Positions 1 to 7,841 of a DNA stretch of 7,841 nt are shown here, piece after piece. This DNA comes from Gammaproteobacteria bacterium UBA5338 (GTDB lineage: Bacteria; Pseudomonadota; Gammaproteobacteria; Pseudomonadales; UBA5862), in NCBI GenBank assembly GCA_002408105.1, contig DHQM01000094.1, forward strand, positions 1 to 7,841. Reading direction: 5' to 3'. Each line of letters starts with the position of its first letter. The first letter of the stretch is position 1. A program made the translations under genes and the position numbers. Under the pieces are notes generated by a model that was not told the DNA's origin, did not search any database, and worked only from the letters and a program-made list of their open reading frames with translations.

Positions 1-40
1 GTCCGCCGCCCGGCGGCGGTGACGGGACCATCGACCTAAA

Positions 41-48
41 GGGAGGTG
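41..48 (+). promoter_or_regulatory. Strong ribosome binding site of the small exported protein gene
   Basis: The bases GGGAGGTG sit just before the ATG at 51 and match the anti-Shine-Dalgarno end of 16S rRNA almost perfectly at normal spacing. This decides the start: the frame is also open upstream to the window edge, but a start at 51 places a clean signal peptide right after this site. Confidence 0.8.
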
Positions 49-50
49 TT

Positions 51-389
51 ATGCGTCGACGTCTGACCCGTGTTTTGGGCATCCTGCCCCTGTCCCTCCT
101 GTCCCTCGGATCGACACCCACCGCCCTTGCCGAAACCCAGGAAGAGGAAATGGCCCGGATTCAGCGCCAGCTGAACCAAGAGGTGATGTCCCAACCGTTT
201 TTGGCTGAGCAGCCAGAGAAAGTCCAGGCGTATATCGACCAGGCGAGCAAGGCTGGCGTGGTTCCTCCTGAATACCAGGGCCGATACTGGCGTCCGGGAT
301 ACACCTGCCGCGACCTGCTGCGGTACAACTGGACCGAATACAGAAACTGCCGCTACTACTACCACTACCACGGTCGGTACTACCGGTAA
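51..389 (+). CDS. Small exported Tyr/Arg-rich protein of unknown function
   Basis: A 112-residue protein that I do not recognise as a member of any named family. Residues 1-27 look like a Sec signal peptide: three arginines after Met1, a Leu-rich core, and a likely signal peptidase I site after Ala-Leu-Ala (27/28). No lipobox is seen, so a soluble periplasmic or secreted protein of about 85 residues is expected. The first half of the mature part (28-72) is charged, Gln/Glu-rich and probably helical. The last 38 residues hold 11 tyrosines and 8 arginines, ending in a Tyr/His/Arg cluster (102-112). Two cysteines, Cys86 and Cys100, each followed by Arg, could form a disulphide in the periplasm. 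The strong ribosome site and signal peptide argue for a real gene. It lies 63 bases before the TraT-family gene on the same strand, so the two may be co-transcribed. Function is unknown; an envelope role is an inference from export and context only. Confidence 0.75.
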   Translation: MRRRLTRVLGILPLSLLSLGSTPTALAETQEEEMARIQRQLNQEVMSQPFLAEQPEKVQAYIDQASKAGVVPPEYQGRYWRPGYTCRDLLRYNWTEYRNCRYYYHYHGRYYR

Positions 390-438
390 GGTCCCGCTCC
401 TCCCCACACCACCTGCAAGGCGACGTTCAAACCACCAC

Positions 439-443
439 AGGAG
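439..443 (+). promoter_or_regulatory. Ribosome binding site of the TraT-family gene
   Basis: AGGAG lies 9 bases before the GTG at 453. It supports GTG as the start. The next in-frame Met (residue 18) would remove the positively charged part of the lipoprotein signal peptide. Confidence 0.65.
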
Positions 444-452
444 TACTTCGAA

Positions 453-1214
453 GTGAGCCCTTGGATCCATCGAGTTGCAAAAACCCTGGCCCTGTGCGCC
501 AGCATGACCCTCGTGGGCTGTGCGGCCGTAGAGACTTCAATCGCCAAGCGCGACCTGGACGTACAAACCAAGGTTTCCACCCCAATCTTCGTCGAGCCCG
601 TCTCACCCCATCTGCGCTCCGTCTACGTCGAGTTCCGCAGCACCGTCATGGAGTTCGACCGGGCGGCAATGGATGCGGCAGTGCGGGAGACTTTCGCCAA
701 CAACGCCAATGGCTACACCATCACCGATGATCCAGCCAAAGCCTACTACCAATTGAGCGTGTTCGTGCTCAACCTAGAGAGAACCGACCCGACCGCAGCC
801 GAGCGCGCCCTGACCCAGGGGTACCGCGGAGACCAGGCTGCAGGTGTCGTCGCCGGGGCCGCCATTGGCGGACGTACTACAGGAAACTACGGTGGCGCAG
901 CAGCAGGGGGAATTCTGGGCGCGATGGCGGCCACCGCCGGCAACGCGTTCGTGAAGGATGTCACCTACATGCTGGTGGCGGACGTGCAGATTCGCGAGAC
1001 AGCCGCAAACGGTGCCCTGGTGCGCAAGGACAGTCAGATCGGCACCCAGATCTCGGACGCCGGCACCTCAACCCAACGGGTTTCGGAGGTCTCCAAGTTC
1101 AAGACCTACAGAACCCGGGTGGTCACCACCGCGAACAAGGCCAACCTTGAGCTTGAGGAAGCCCAACAGGAAATGTTCGATCGCACAGCCTATGCGATTT
1201 CCGGTTTCTTTTGA
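453..1214 (+). CDS. traT: TraT-family outer-membrane lipoprotein
   Basis: A 253-residue lipoprotein that resembles plasmid TraT along its whole length (F TraT is about 244 residues). The signal peptide ends in the lipobox Leu-Val-Gly-Cys, with acylated Cys23; Ala at the next position means no inner-membrane retention signal, so Lol-dependent transfer to the outer membrane is expected. Stretches matching remembered TraT are AKRDLDVQTK (31-40), DDPAKAYY (92-99), a Gly/Ala-rich hydrophobic section (about 123-165) where TraT has its membrane-associated segments, KDVTYMLVADVQI (168-180), and YRTRVVTTANKANLELEEA (219-237). In F-like plasmids TraT blocks mating between cells carrying the same plasmid and adds resistance to complement. 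Here no tra gene is visible and the gene abuts a core chromosomal block, so conjugative surface exclusion is not supported by context; a general surface or envelope role is an inference. It converges on cysG and may form an operon with the small exported protein before it. Family assignment is firm, function is not. Confidence 0.9.
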   Translation: MSPWIHRVAKTLALCASMTLVGCAAVETSIAKRDLDVQTKVSTPIFVEPVSPHLRSVYVEFRSTVMEFDRAAMDAAVRETFANNANGYTITDDPAKAYYQLSVFVLNLERTDPTAAERALTQGYRGDQAAGVVAGAAIGGRTTGNYGGAAAGGILGAMAATAGNAFVKDVTYMLVADVQIRETAANGALVRKDSQIGTQISDAGTSTQRVSEVSKFKTYRTRVVTTANKANLELEEAQQEMFDRTAYAISGFF

Positions 1215-1250
1215 TCCAACCCACGCGTTCAATCGGGTTCTCGGGACAGC

Positions 1251-1278
1251 CCCCGCTAGTACGCTAGTAATAGCGGGG
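1251..1278. terminator. Stem-loop between the convergent TraT-family gene and cysG, possible two-way terminator
   Basis: CCCCGCTA at 1251-1258 and TAGCGGGG at 1271-1278 form a perfect 8-base-pair stem with a 12-base loop. It lies between two convergent genes, 36 bases after the plus-strand stop, and overlaps the last codons and TAG stop of cysG. No T-run follows on either strand, so it is not a classical intrinsic terminator; it could still block the transcript ends or act with Rho. Position is the main support. Confidence 0.4.
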
Positions 1279-2679
1279 TGCCTCCGGGTCGCCCGAAAAC
1301 CATGCCAATTGGCGACGCAGCCGCACCACCGAGCCAACGATGCTGAGGGTTGGCGGGCGCGGAGACCACTCTCCCAGCCGCTCGGGCAGCGTGGCCAGGT
1401 CTGAAACCCAGACCCGCTGGCGGGGTGTGGTCCCTTGCTCGATCAGCGCCACTGGCATGTCCCTGGCCATTCCGTGCTCAATCAATGCGCGGCAAATGTG
1501 GGGCAGCCCCACCAACCCCATGTAGAACACCAGGGTCTGGCCGGGCTTGGCCAGTTCAGCCCAGGGCAAATCCAAGCTTCCATCCTTCAAGTGACCGGTG
1601 ACAAAGCGCACCGACTGCGCGTGGTCCCGATGGGTCAAGGGAATACCAGCGTAACTGGCACACCCAGACGCAGCCGTGATCCCGGGAACAACCTGAAACG
1701 GTATCCCGGCCTGGGCCAGGGTTTCGATTTCCTCGCCCCCGCGCCCAAAAATGAAGGGATCGCCCCCTTTGAGTCGCAGCACCCGCTGGCCCGCCCGGGC
1801 CAGGCGCGCCAAGGTGGCATTGATGTCCTCCTGTGCCATCGCATGTTCACTGCGCGCCTTGCCCACGTAGATGCGTTCGGCATCACGGCGCACCAGGTCT
1901 AGAATCGGCGGTGCGACCAGGCGGTCATAGAGCACCACGTCGGACTGCTGCATTAAACGCAGGGCCCGAAACGTCAGTAGGTCTGGATCACCCGGACCCG
2001 CACCCACCAGATAGACTTCCCCCCCGCCGGCACCCGCGAGGGTTGCCTCAGGCGCCGCAATTGCAGCCCGCAGTAGGGACTCGGCTTCGTCCTGGCGGCC
2101 ACTAAGCTGCGCTTCGGCGATCGGCCCGTCCAACACCTGCTCCCAAAACTTTCGGCGTTCATCCAGGGTGCCCAACACGGCCTTCACATCCGCGCGAAAC
2201 CGACCCACCAGATCCGCCAGGCGGCCGTACGCAGCAGGCAGCGTGGCTTCAATCTGCGCACGCACTTTGCGCGCAAGAAGTGGCGCCCGCCCCCCACTGG
2301 ACACCGCGATCAGCAGAGGGCTTCGGTCGACGATCGAGGGGAAAATGAAGCTGCAGTCTTCCGGCTGATCCACGACATTGACCGGCAAGTCGCGGGCCTT
2401 GGCCGCAAGAGCGACCTGGCGATTGGCGTCAACGTCATCGGTAGCGGCCACCGCCGCCACCACCCCGACCAGGTCGTCCGTCTTGAATTCACGCAGGTGG
2501 CACTGTCCACCAGACTCCTGCACCAGTCGAGCGAGTTCAGCATGCACTTCGGGTGCGACCACCCGCAGCCGTGCGCCAGCGCGGGCGGCGAGATCAGCCT
2601 TGCGAAGCGCAACCGAGCCCCCACCCACGATAAGCAAATCGCGGTCACGAACATCCAGAAAAAGCGGCAGGTAGTCCAT
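1264..2679 (-). CDS. cysG: Siroheme synthase (uroporphyrinogen-III methyltransferase / precorrin-2 dehydrogenase / sirohydrochlorin ferrochelatase)
   Basis: A 471-residue cytoplasmic enzyme that makes siroheme, the cofactor of sulfite and nitrite reductases, from uroporphyrinogen III. The N-terminal half (about 1-150) is the NAD-dependent dehydrogenase/ferrochelatase: it opens [14 protein letters not shown], has the Gly-rich [11 protein letters not shown] (18-28), [16 protein letters not shown] (101-116) and VSSGG (126-130). Asp104 and Ser128 fall at the same numbers as the catalytic Asp and the phosphorylated Ser of Salmonella CysG. A linker leads to the SAM-dependent methyltransferase from about 221, with GAGPGDP (226-232), YDRLV (251-255), VGK (272-274), [16 protein letters not shown] (302-317) and FYMGL (385-389). 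Length equals the full fused enzyme (E. coli 457), so all three activities are expected. I chose the Met at 2679 because the family motif begins there; an upstream in-frame Met at 2796 lies inside serS and adds 39 unrelated residues. It follows serS by 46 bases and is probably the last gene of the operon. Confidence 0.97.
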   Translation of the reverse strand: MDYLPLFLDVRDRDLLIVGGGSVALRKADLAARAGARLRVVAPEVHAELARLVQESGGQCHLREFKTDDLVGVVAAVAATDDVDANRQVALAAKARDLPVNVVDQPEDCSFIFPSIVDRSPLLIAVSSGGRAPLLARKVRAQIEATLPAAYGRLADLVGRFRADVKAVLGTLDERRKFWEQVLDGPIAEAQLSGRQDEAESLLRAAIAAPEATLAGAGGGEVYLVGAGPGDPDLLTFRALRLMQQSDVVLYDRLVAPPILDLVRRDAERIYVGKARSEHAMAQEDINATLARLARAGQRVLRLKGGDPFIFGRGGEEIETLAQAGIPFQVVPGITAASGCASYAGIPLTHRDHAQSVRFVTGHLKDGSLDLPWAELAKPGQTLVFYMGLVGLPHICRALIEHGMARDMPVALIEQGTTPRQRVWVSDLATLPERLGEWSPRPPTLSIVGSVVRLRRQLAWFSGDPEAPRYY

Positions 2680-2725
2680 GAGCAGAGGCTTTCCAATCCA
2701 ACGGCCACTCAACGCGCCACGGCCA

Positions 2726-4057
<1,332 letters not shown>

Positions 4058-4438
4058 TCAAGCGAGGGCACGGCGGGTCAGCTCAAGGGCCAGCACCAAT
4101 CCGACCATCCCCCCTGCCACTGACAGGAACAAGTAGGCAGAGAACGCGAACCAGGCGCGTGACTCAATCAGCGTGAACAGCTCCAACGAGAAGGCTGAAA
4201 ATGTGGTGAACCCTCCAAGCAGCCCAACCGTGACAAACGCACGCCATTCAGGGCTCCAGTTCAGCCGCTGAACCACCAGCGCGTAGCAGCCACCCATCAA
4301 TGCGGCACCGATCACATTGACCACCAAGGTCCCCCAGGGAAACCGCGTCCCCCACCACAGGGCCAGGTACTGGCTGAGCAACCAGCGCGCCAAGGCCCCG
4401 ATTCCGCCACCCAAGGCCACTGCGACCCACTGCCCCAT
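4058..4438 (-). CDS. crcB: CrcB/Fluc fluoride ion channel
   Basis: A 126-residue inner-membrane protein of typical Fluc length with four predicted membrane segments. Fluc proteins act as dual-topology dimers that let fluoride leave the cytoplasm. Family marks seen are GGGIGALARW (10-19), Asn41 in GTLVVNVIGAALMG (36-49), and GLLGGFTTFSAFSLE (72-86), which supplies Phe80 and Phe83 of the fluoride pathway and the Thr region of the central sodium site. The last segment is VAGGMVGLVLALEL, followed by a basic tail. Its ATG overlaps the rarA stop by one base (TGATG), so translation is probably coupled to rarA. With so little upstream space there is no room for a fluoride riboswitch, so fluoride-specific control is not apparent here; expression is likely set by the operon. 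Confidence 0.97.
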   Translation of the reverse strand: MGQWVAVALGGGIGALARWLLSQYLALWWGTRFPWGTLVVNVIGAALMGGCYALVVQRLNWSPEWRAFVTVGLLGGFTTFSAFSLELFTLIESRAWFAFSAYLFLSVAGGMVGLVLALELTRRALA

Positions 4439-5790
4439 CAGTCGCCAGTCTCGGCGCGCTGCTGTGGAGGCGAAGTCGGGGGGTGGCGCTGCCGTTCACT
4501 GGCGGCATCCAGCGCACGCCAGTGGGCCAGCCGCTCACCAATGCGCTGTTCGAGGCCTTGGTCACTGGGGGCATAGAACCGCTGACCCGCCAGGGCGTCC
4601 GGCAGGTAGCATTCTCCAGCCGCGTAGGCTTCCCGCTCGTCGTGCGCATAGCGGTACCCCTGTCCGTGGCCAAGGGACTTCATGAGCGCCGTTGGCGCAT
4701 TGCGCAGGTGAACGGGAACCGGGTGGCTTGGGTCAGCCTGGACGCGTCGCTGAACCGCGGAAAACGCTTGATACACCGCATTGCTCTTGGGCGCGACCGC
4801 CAGGTACGCCACGGCCTGCGCCAGCGCCAGCTCGCCTTCCGGACTGCCCAATCGGTCGTAGGCTGTGGCCGCATCCAACGCAAGGCTAAGAGCCCGCGGG
4901 TCGGCGTTGCCCACGTCTTCACTGGCCACGCGCACCAAACGACGTGCCACGTACCTGGGGTCACAGCCGCCATCGAGCAGACGCGCCAGCCAATAGAGTG
5001 CAGCATCGGGCGACGAACCCCGGATGGACTTGTGCAACGCAGAAATTTGGTCGTAGAAGTCATCACCACGCCGATCGAAACGGCGCCGTCCCCCTGCCAC
5101 CAAGGCAGCCACCTGCTCGCCGCGTAGCGTGCCATCCTCGGCCAGGTCAGCCGCTGCTTCAAGCAGGTTCAGCAGCCGCCGACCATCGCCATCGGCCGCA
5201 TCGATCAAGGCATGGCGGGCACCAGCTTCCAACGTCAGGTCGCTGCCACCCAAGCCACGCTCGGGGTCTTGCAGCGTGTGATCGAGCAGGCGCGCAAGGG
5301 CGCCCGCACCCAAGGGTTCGAGCGGATACACCCGTGCCCTGGAAAGAAGGGCGCCATTGATTGCAAAGGAAGGATTCTCAGTGGTCGCCCCAATGAGCAC
5401 CAGCAGTCCCGACTCGACATCAGGCAGCAAGGCGTCCTGCTGCGACTTGTTGAAGCGGTGGACTTCGTCGACAAAGAGAACAGTCGACTGCGCTGGGTCT
5501 GCATGCAGCCGCTTGGTTGCTGCCTCGGCCACCGCACGCACATCTTTAACTCCAGCATGGATCGCAGACATTGAGACGAATTCCGACCCCGCAGCCCGCG
5601 CCAGGCACAGCGCCAGGGTTGTCTTCCCAACCCCAGGAGGACCCCAGAGCACCATGGAATGCAGGCGCCCCGATTCGGCCGCGCGGCGCAGCGGCCGGCC
5701 AGGCCCAAGCAATGCCTCTTGGCCGACGATCTCGTCCAGGGTACGCGGGCGCACCCGATCCGCCAGTGGACGGAGGCTGGCATCAACCAT
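4438..5790 (-). CDS. rarA: Replication-associated recombination protein A (RarA/MgsA, AAA+ ATPase)
   Basis: A 450-residue cytoplasmic AAA+ ATPase of the RarA/Mgs1/WRNIP1 family (E. coli RarA 447), which acts on stalled replication forks and is related to clamp loaders. It opens with the family signature PLADRVRPRTLDEIVGQEAL (8-27). Walker A is GPPGVGKTT (50-58), Walker B VLFVDEVHRFNKSQQDALLP (104-123), sensor 1 GATTENPSF (134-142) and the arginine-finger segment LLSRARVY (148-155). The C-terminal half carries family motifs such as SALHKSIRGSSPDAALYWLARLL, ASEDVGNADPRAL and LRNAPTALMKSLG, which belong to the tetramerisation region. After Walker B the protein has PDVESG where I recall PHVEDG or close to it. 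The start ATG lies inside the end of lolA (8-base overlap) and the stop overlaps the crcB start, so coupled translation is likely. The last roughly 20 residues are a polar Pro/Gln-rich tail of no known role. Confidence 0.97.
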   Translation of the reverse strand: MVDASLRPLADRVRPRTLDEIVGQEALLGPGRPLRRAAESGRLHSMVLWGPPGVGKTTLALCLARAAGSEFVSMSAIHAGVKDVRAVAEAATKRLHADPAQSTVLFVDEVHRFNKSQQDALLPDVESGLLVLIGATTENPSFAINGALLSRARVYPLEPLGAGALARLLDHTLQDPERGLGGSDLTLEAGARHALIDAADGDGRRLLNLLEAAADLAEDGTLRGEQVAALVAGGRRRFDRRGDDFYDQISALHKSIRGSSPDAALYWLARLLDGGCDPRYVARRLVRVASEDVGNADPRALSLALDAATAYDRLGSPEGELALAQAVAYLAVAPKSNAVYQAFSAVQRRVQADPSHPVPVHLRNAPTALMKSLGHGQGYRYAHDEREAYAAGECYLPDALAGQRFYAPSDQGLEQRIGERLAHWRALDAASERQRHPPTSPPQQRAETGD

Positions 5791-6430
5791 CGGCGATCAC
5801 ATCGGTGCCAGGGGGGGGCTCGAACACAAACAACCCGGGATCCAATGTCGGGTTTAGGCGCAGTTCGCTGAACTCGAACAGGGTCATCTGTCCAAGGCCA
5901 TCCCACACCCGCATGCGCTGCAGGTGGTCACCCGAAAACACCAGTTCGAGCGCTTCGATCAAGCCATCTTGCTGGCGCGGGTACAGGGTGAAACCCGCTT
6001 CCTGTCCATGGCTGGTCTCGGTACGAACCACTCGGAACGCTTCACGGATGGAGGCCGATCCACCGCTCAACAGCAGCGCCGGGGTTTCAGTCAGGCGCCC
6101 GGCGTAGGGGCGGACGATGACTTGCTGCAGGTCCGGATCGTAGTGCCAGATGCGCGTGCCATCGCTCACCAGCAGCTGCGCGAAGCGGCCCTTCACCTCC
6201 CAGCGGAACCGCTCTGGCCGTGCGGCCCAGAATCGACCCTCCGTGCGCTGCAGGGTCATGCCATCGGAACCGCGCACCTCCTGGGAAAAGCGGCCCTCAA
6301 GGCTCGTGTTCGCGTCCAACCTTGCGACCAATTCAGCGGTCGGATCGGCAACCGCTGCACTGGCCACAAGCAGCCCCCAGAGCCACAAGGACAAACGGTT
6401 GATGAGATGCCACCTTGGACGCAGGGTCAT
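5783..6430 (-). CDS. lolA: Outer-membrane lipoprotein carrier protein LolA
   Basis: A 215-residue periplasmic chaperone that takes lipoproteins from the LolCDE transporter in the inner membrane to LolB on the outer membrane. Residues 1-28 are a signal peptide (Arg4, Arg6, Arg12, then a Trp/Leu-rich core) with a likely cut after Ala-Val-Ala at 28/29; the mature part of about 187 residues is close to E. coli LolA. Family features include an early SLEGRFSQ-type strand, FWAARPERFRWEV, DGTRIWHYDPDLQQVIV and LSGG, alternating strands of the half-barrel, and a C-terminal FEFSELRLNP...FVFEPPPGTDVI. I chose the Met at 6430: it is one base past the ftsK stop and has GGTGA at 6436-6440 as ribosome site. 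An earlier in-frame Met at 6478 would overlap ftsK and put 16 extra residues before the signal peptide. The 3' end overlaps rarA. A run of eight C bases lies about ten codons before the stop. Confidence 0.95.
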   Translation of the reverse strand: MTLRPRWHLINRLSLWLWGLLVASAAVADPTAELVARLDANTSLEGRFSQEVRGSDGMTLQRTEGRFWAARPERFRWEVKGRFAQLLVSDGTRIWHYDPDLQQVIVRPYAGRLTETPALLLSGGSASIREAFRVVRTETSHGQEAGFTLYPRQQDGLIEALELVFSGDHLQRMRVWDGLGQMTLFEFSELRLNPTLDPGLFVFEPPPGTDVIADG

Positions 6431-6431
6431 G

Positions 6432-7841
6432 TCAGTCACCGGCTGGCCGCGGTGCAAGCACTTTGCGGCTTTGCCCATCCTCGGCGCCGGACACCACGCC
6501 CGCGTGTTCCATGGCTTCGATCATTCGGGCGGCACGGTTGTAGCCGATCCGCAGCTTGCGCTGCACCGCGGAAATCGACGCCTTGCGGGTTTCAGTGACA
6601 AAGGCCACAGCCTCATCGTAGAGCGCGTCTTGCTCGGCGTCTGTGTCCTCGGTGCCAAAACCGGCGCCACCAAGGTCCGACCCGCCTCCAGACAATACCT
6701 CATCGATGTACTCCGGGGCGCCACGGCGTTTCCATTCAGCGACCACGCGGTGCACCTCATCATCGGCCACAAAGGCCCCATGAACCCGCTCGGGGATGCT
6801 GGTTCCTGGCGGGAGATACAACATGTCGCCATGGCCGAGCAGCTGCTCACTGCCAGCCTGGTCCAGAATGGTGCGCGAATCCACCTTGGACGAGACCTGA
6901 AAGCCAATCCGCGTGGGTATGTTGGCTTTGATCAAGCCGGTGATCACGTCCACCGATGGCCGCTGCGTAGCCAGCACAAGGTGAATCCCTGCCGCCCTGG
7001 CCTTTTGCGCAATTCGCGCAATCAACTGTTCGACCTTTTTGCCAACCATCATGATCATGTCCGCGAACTCGTCGACCACAACCACGATGTAGGGCAAAGT
7101 CTCCAATGCTGGAGGACCGCTTCCAGGCTCTTCAGGCTCAAGGACGTAGGGGTCGGGCCGCCAGAGCGGGTCCGCTATGGGTTCGCCGGCTGCCTCAGCC
7201 TCCCGCACCTTGGCATTGAAACCGGCGAGGTTGCGCACCCCAAGTGCCGCCATCAGCCGGTAACGGCGTTCCATCTCGCCCACACACCAGTTGAGGCCGT
7301 TGGCTGCTTCGCTCATGTCGGTAATCACCGGCGCCAGCAGATGCGGCACACCTTCGTACACCGACAGCTCGAGCATTTTGGGGTCCACCATCAGCAAGCG
7401 CACTTCCTTCGGTGTCGCTTTGAATAAGATGCTAAGCAGCATGGCGTTCACACCCACGGACTTGCCGGACCCTGTGGTTCCCGCAACCAGCAGGTGCGGC
7501 ATTCGAGCCAGGTCTGCGACCACGGGTGCGCCACCAATGTCATGTCCAAGGGCAAGGGTCAATGGGGACTGTTGGGCCTCGTACGCGGCGGTGGACAGCA
7601 CTTCGCTCAGGCGCACGACCCTCCGGGATTCGTTGGGTATTTCGATGCCGACCACCGATTTACCTGGGATCACCTCAACCACCCGCACACTCACCACGGC
7701 CAGGGATCGCGCCAAGTCCCGAGCAAGGCTCGAGATGCGGCTGGCCTTGATGCCCGGCGCCGGTTGAATCTCGAACCGAGTGATCACGGGACCAGGCTGT
7801 ACCGAGGTGACCTCCGCCTCAATGTTAAAGTCTCGCTGCTT
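6432..7841 (-). CDS. ftsK: DNA translocase FtsK, C-terminal part (5' end beyond the window)
   Basis: The frame is open to the window edge, giving the last 469 residues of FtsK; the N-terminal membrane anchor, linker and start codon are outside. FtsK is a hexameric motor at the division septum that pumps DNA and activates XerCD recombination at dif to resolve chromosome dimers. The visible fragment begins in the alpha domain ([17 protein letters not shown], fragment residues 8-24, the usual FtsK/SpoIIIE entry). Walker A is GTTGSGKS (121-128), Walker [11 protein letters not shown] (252-261), then [20 protein letters not shown] (290-309) and [10 protein letters not shown] (321-330). A Gly/Asp-rich linker (about 384-403) leads to the gamma winged-helix domain: [20 protein letters not shown] (420-439) followed by [12 protein letters not shown]. 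Its recognition helix nearly equals that of E. coli FtsK, so KOPS-type sites are probably read. A GTG at 7785-7787 could look like a start, but strong family similarity continues upstream of it. The stop is one base before lolA. Confidence 0.98.
   Translation of the reverse strand, partial: KQRDFNIEAEVTSVQPGPVITRFEIQPAPGIKASRISSLARDLARSLAVVSVRVVEVIPGKSVVGIEIPNESRRVVRLSEVLSTAAYEAQQSPLTLALGHDIGGAPVVADLARMPHLLVAGTTGSGKSVGVNAMLLSILFKATPKEVRLLMVDPKMLELSVYEGVPHLLAPVITDMSEAANGLNWCVGEMERRYRLMAALGVRNLAGFNAKVREAEAAGEPIADPLWRPDPYVLEPEEPGSGPPALETLPYIVVVVDEFADMIMMVGKKVEQLIARIAQKARAAGIHLVLATQRPSVDVITGLIKANIPTRIGFQVSSKVDSRTILDQAGSEQLLGHGDMLYLPPGTSIPERVHGAFVADDEVHRVVAEWKRRGAPEYIDEVLSGGGSDLGGAGFGTEDTDAEQDALYDEAVAFVTETRKASISAVQRKLRIGYNRAARMIEAMEHAGVVSGAEDGQSRKVLAPRPAGD
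6436..6440 (-). promoter_or_regulatory. Ribosome binding site of lolA inside the end of ftsK
   Basis: Read on the minus strand this is GGTGA, 5 bases before the lolA ATG at 6430 and inside the last codons of ftsK. It favours that start over the upstream in-frame Met and suggests translational coupling to ftsK. Confidence 0.5.

Noticed and set aside
3..19. GC-only inverted repeat with a 7-base-pair stem and 3-base loop before the first gene
   Set aside because: No T-run follows, the motif is simple CCG/CGG repeats common in GC-rich DNA, and the upstream gene context is outside the window.
1..39. Possible tail of an upstream gene ending in TAA at 37-39
   Set aside because: Only 12 codons are visible, with nothing recognisable; they could equally be untranslated leader.
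36..470. Minus-strand open frame of 144 codons opposite the small exported protein gene
   Set aside because: The plus strand has a strong ribosome site and signal peptide; this frame gives low-complexity Val and Gln/Gly/Thr stretches and no clear start signal.
4483..5127. Plus-strand open frame of 214 codons opposite rarA
   Set aside because: Fully antisense to rarA, no domain recognised; a by-product of composition.
6150..7427. Plus-strand open frame of 425 codons opposite ftsK and lolA
   Set aside because: It runs antisense to two well-supported conserved genes. Its translation is rich in His/Arg with no recognisable domain, and long antisense frames are common in GC-rich DNA.

Overview
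The window is a dense, GC-rich bacterial segment with almost no non-coding DNA. The gene set (LolA, a three-function CysG, RarA and a FtsK with a C-terminal gamma domain closely resembling the E. coli one) points to a Gammaproteobacterium. The gene order ftsK-lolA-rarA-crcB-serS-cysG is, from memory, the arrangement seen in Pseudomonas and other gammaproteobacterial chromosomes. I cannot name a genus from the sequence alone.

Positions 7841 down to 1264, all on the minus strand, hold six core genes read in the order ftsK (only its 3' part is present), lolA, rarA, crcB, serS and cysG. The first four are packed end to end: ftsK and lolA are one base apart, lolA overlaps rarA by 8 bases, and rarA and crcB share one base (TGATG). 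Short spacers of 54 and 46 bases follow before serS and cysG. The block looks like one long transcription unit. It joins chromosome segregation (FtsK), lipoprotein transport (LolA), rescue of stalled replication (RarA), fluoride export (CrcB), seryl-tRNA charging (SerS) and siroheme synthesis (CysG). The products do not form one pathway.

Positions 51 to 1214, on the plus strand, hold two genes that converge on cysG. The first encodes a small exported protein of no recognised family with a strikingly tyrosine- and arginine-rich tail. The second, 63 bases downstream, encodes a lipoprotein of the TraT family, best known as the surface-exclusion and serum-resistance protein of F-like plasmids. 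No conjugation gene is visible next to it. This pair is the least ordinary part of the window. LolA, encoded a few genes away, is the general carrier that would be expected to bring such a lipoprotein to the outer membrane; that link is functional and general, not evidence of a dedicated system.

The convergent junction (1215-1263) carries a perfect 8-base-pair inverted repeat around a tandem 8-base repeat, overlapping the end of cysG. It may be a two-way transcription stop, although no T-run follows it. I saw no RNA genes, CRISPR arrays, insertion sequences or attachment sites. There is no gene-free stretch over 300 bases; the longest gap is 63 bases. Apart from the TraT-family pair, the window is ordinary housekeeping DNA.
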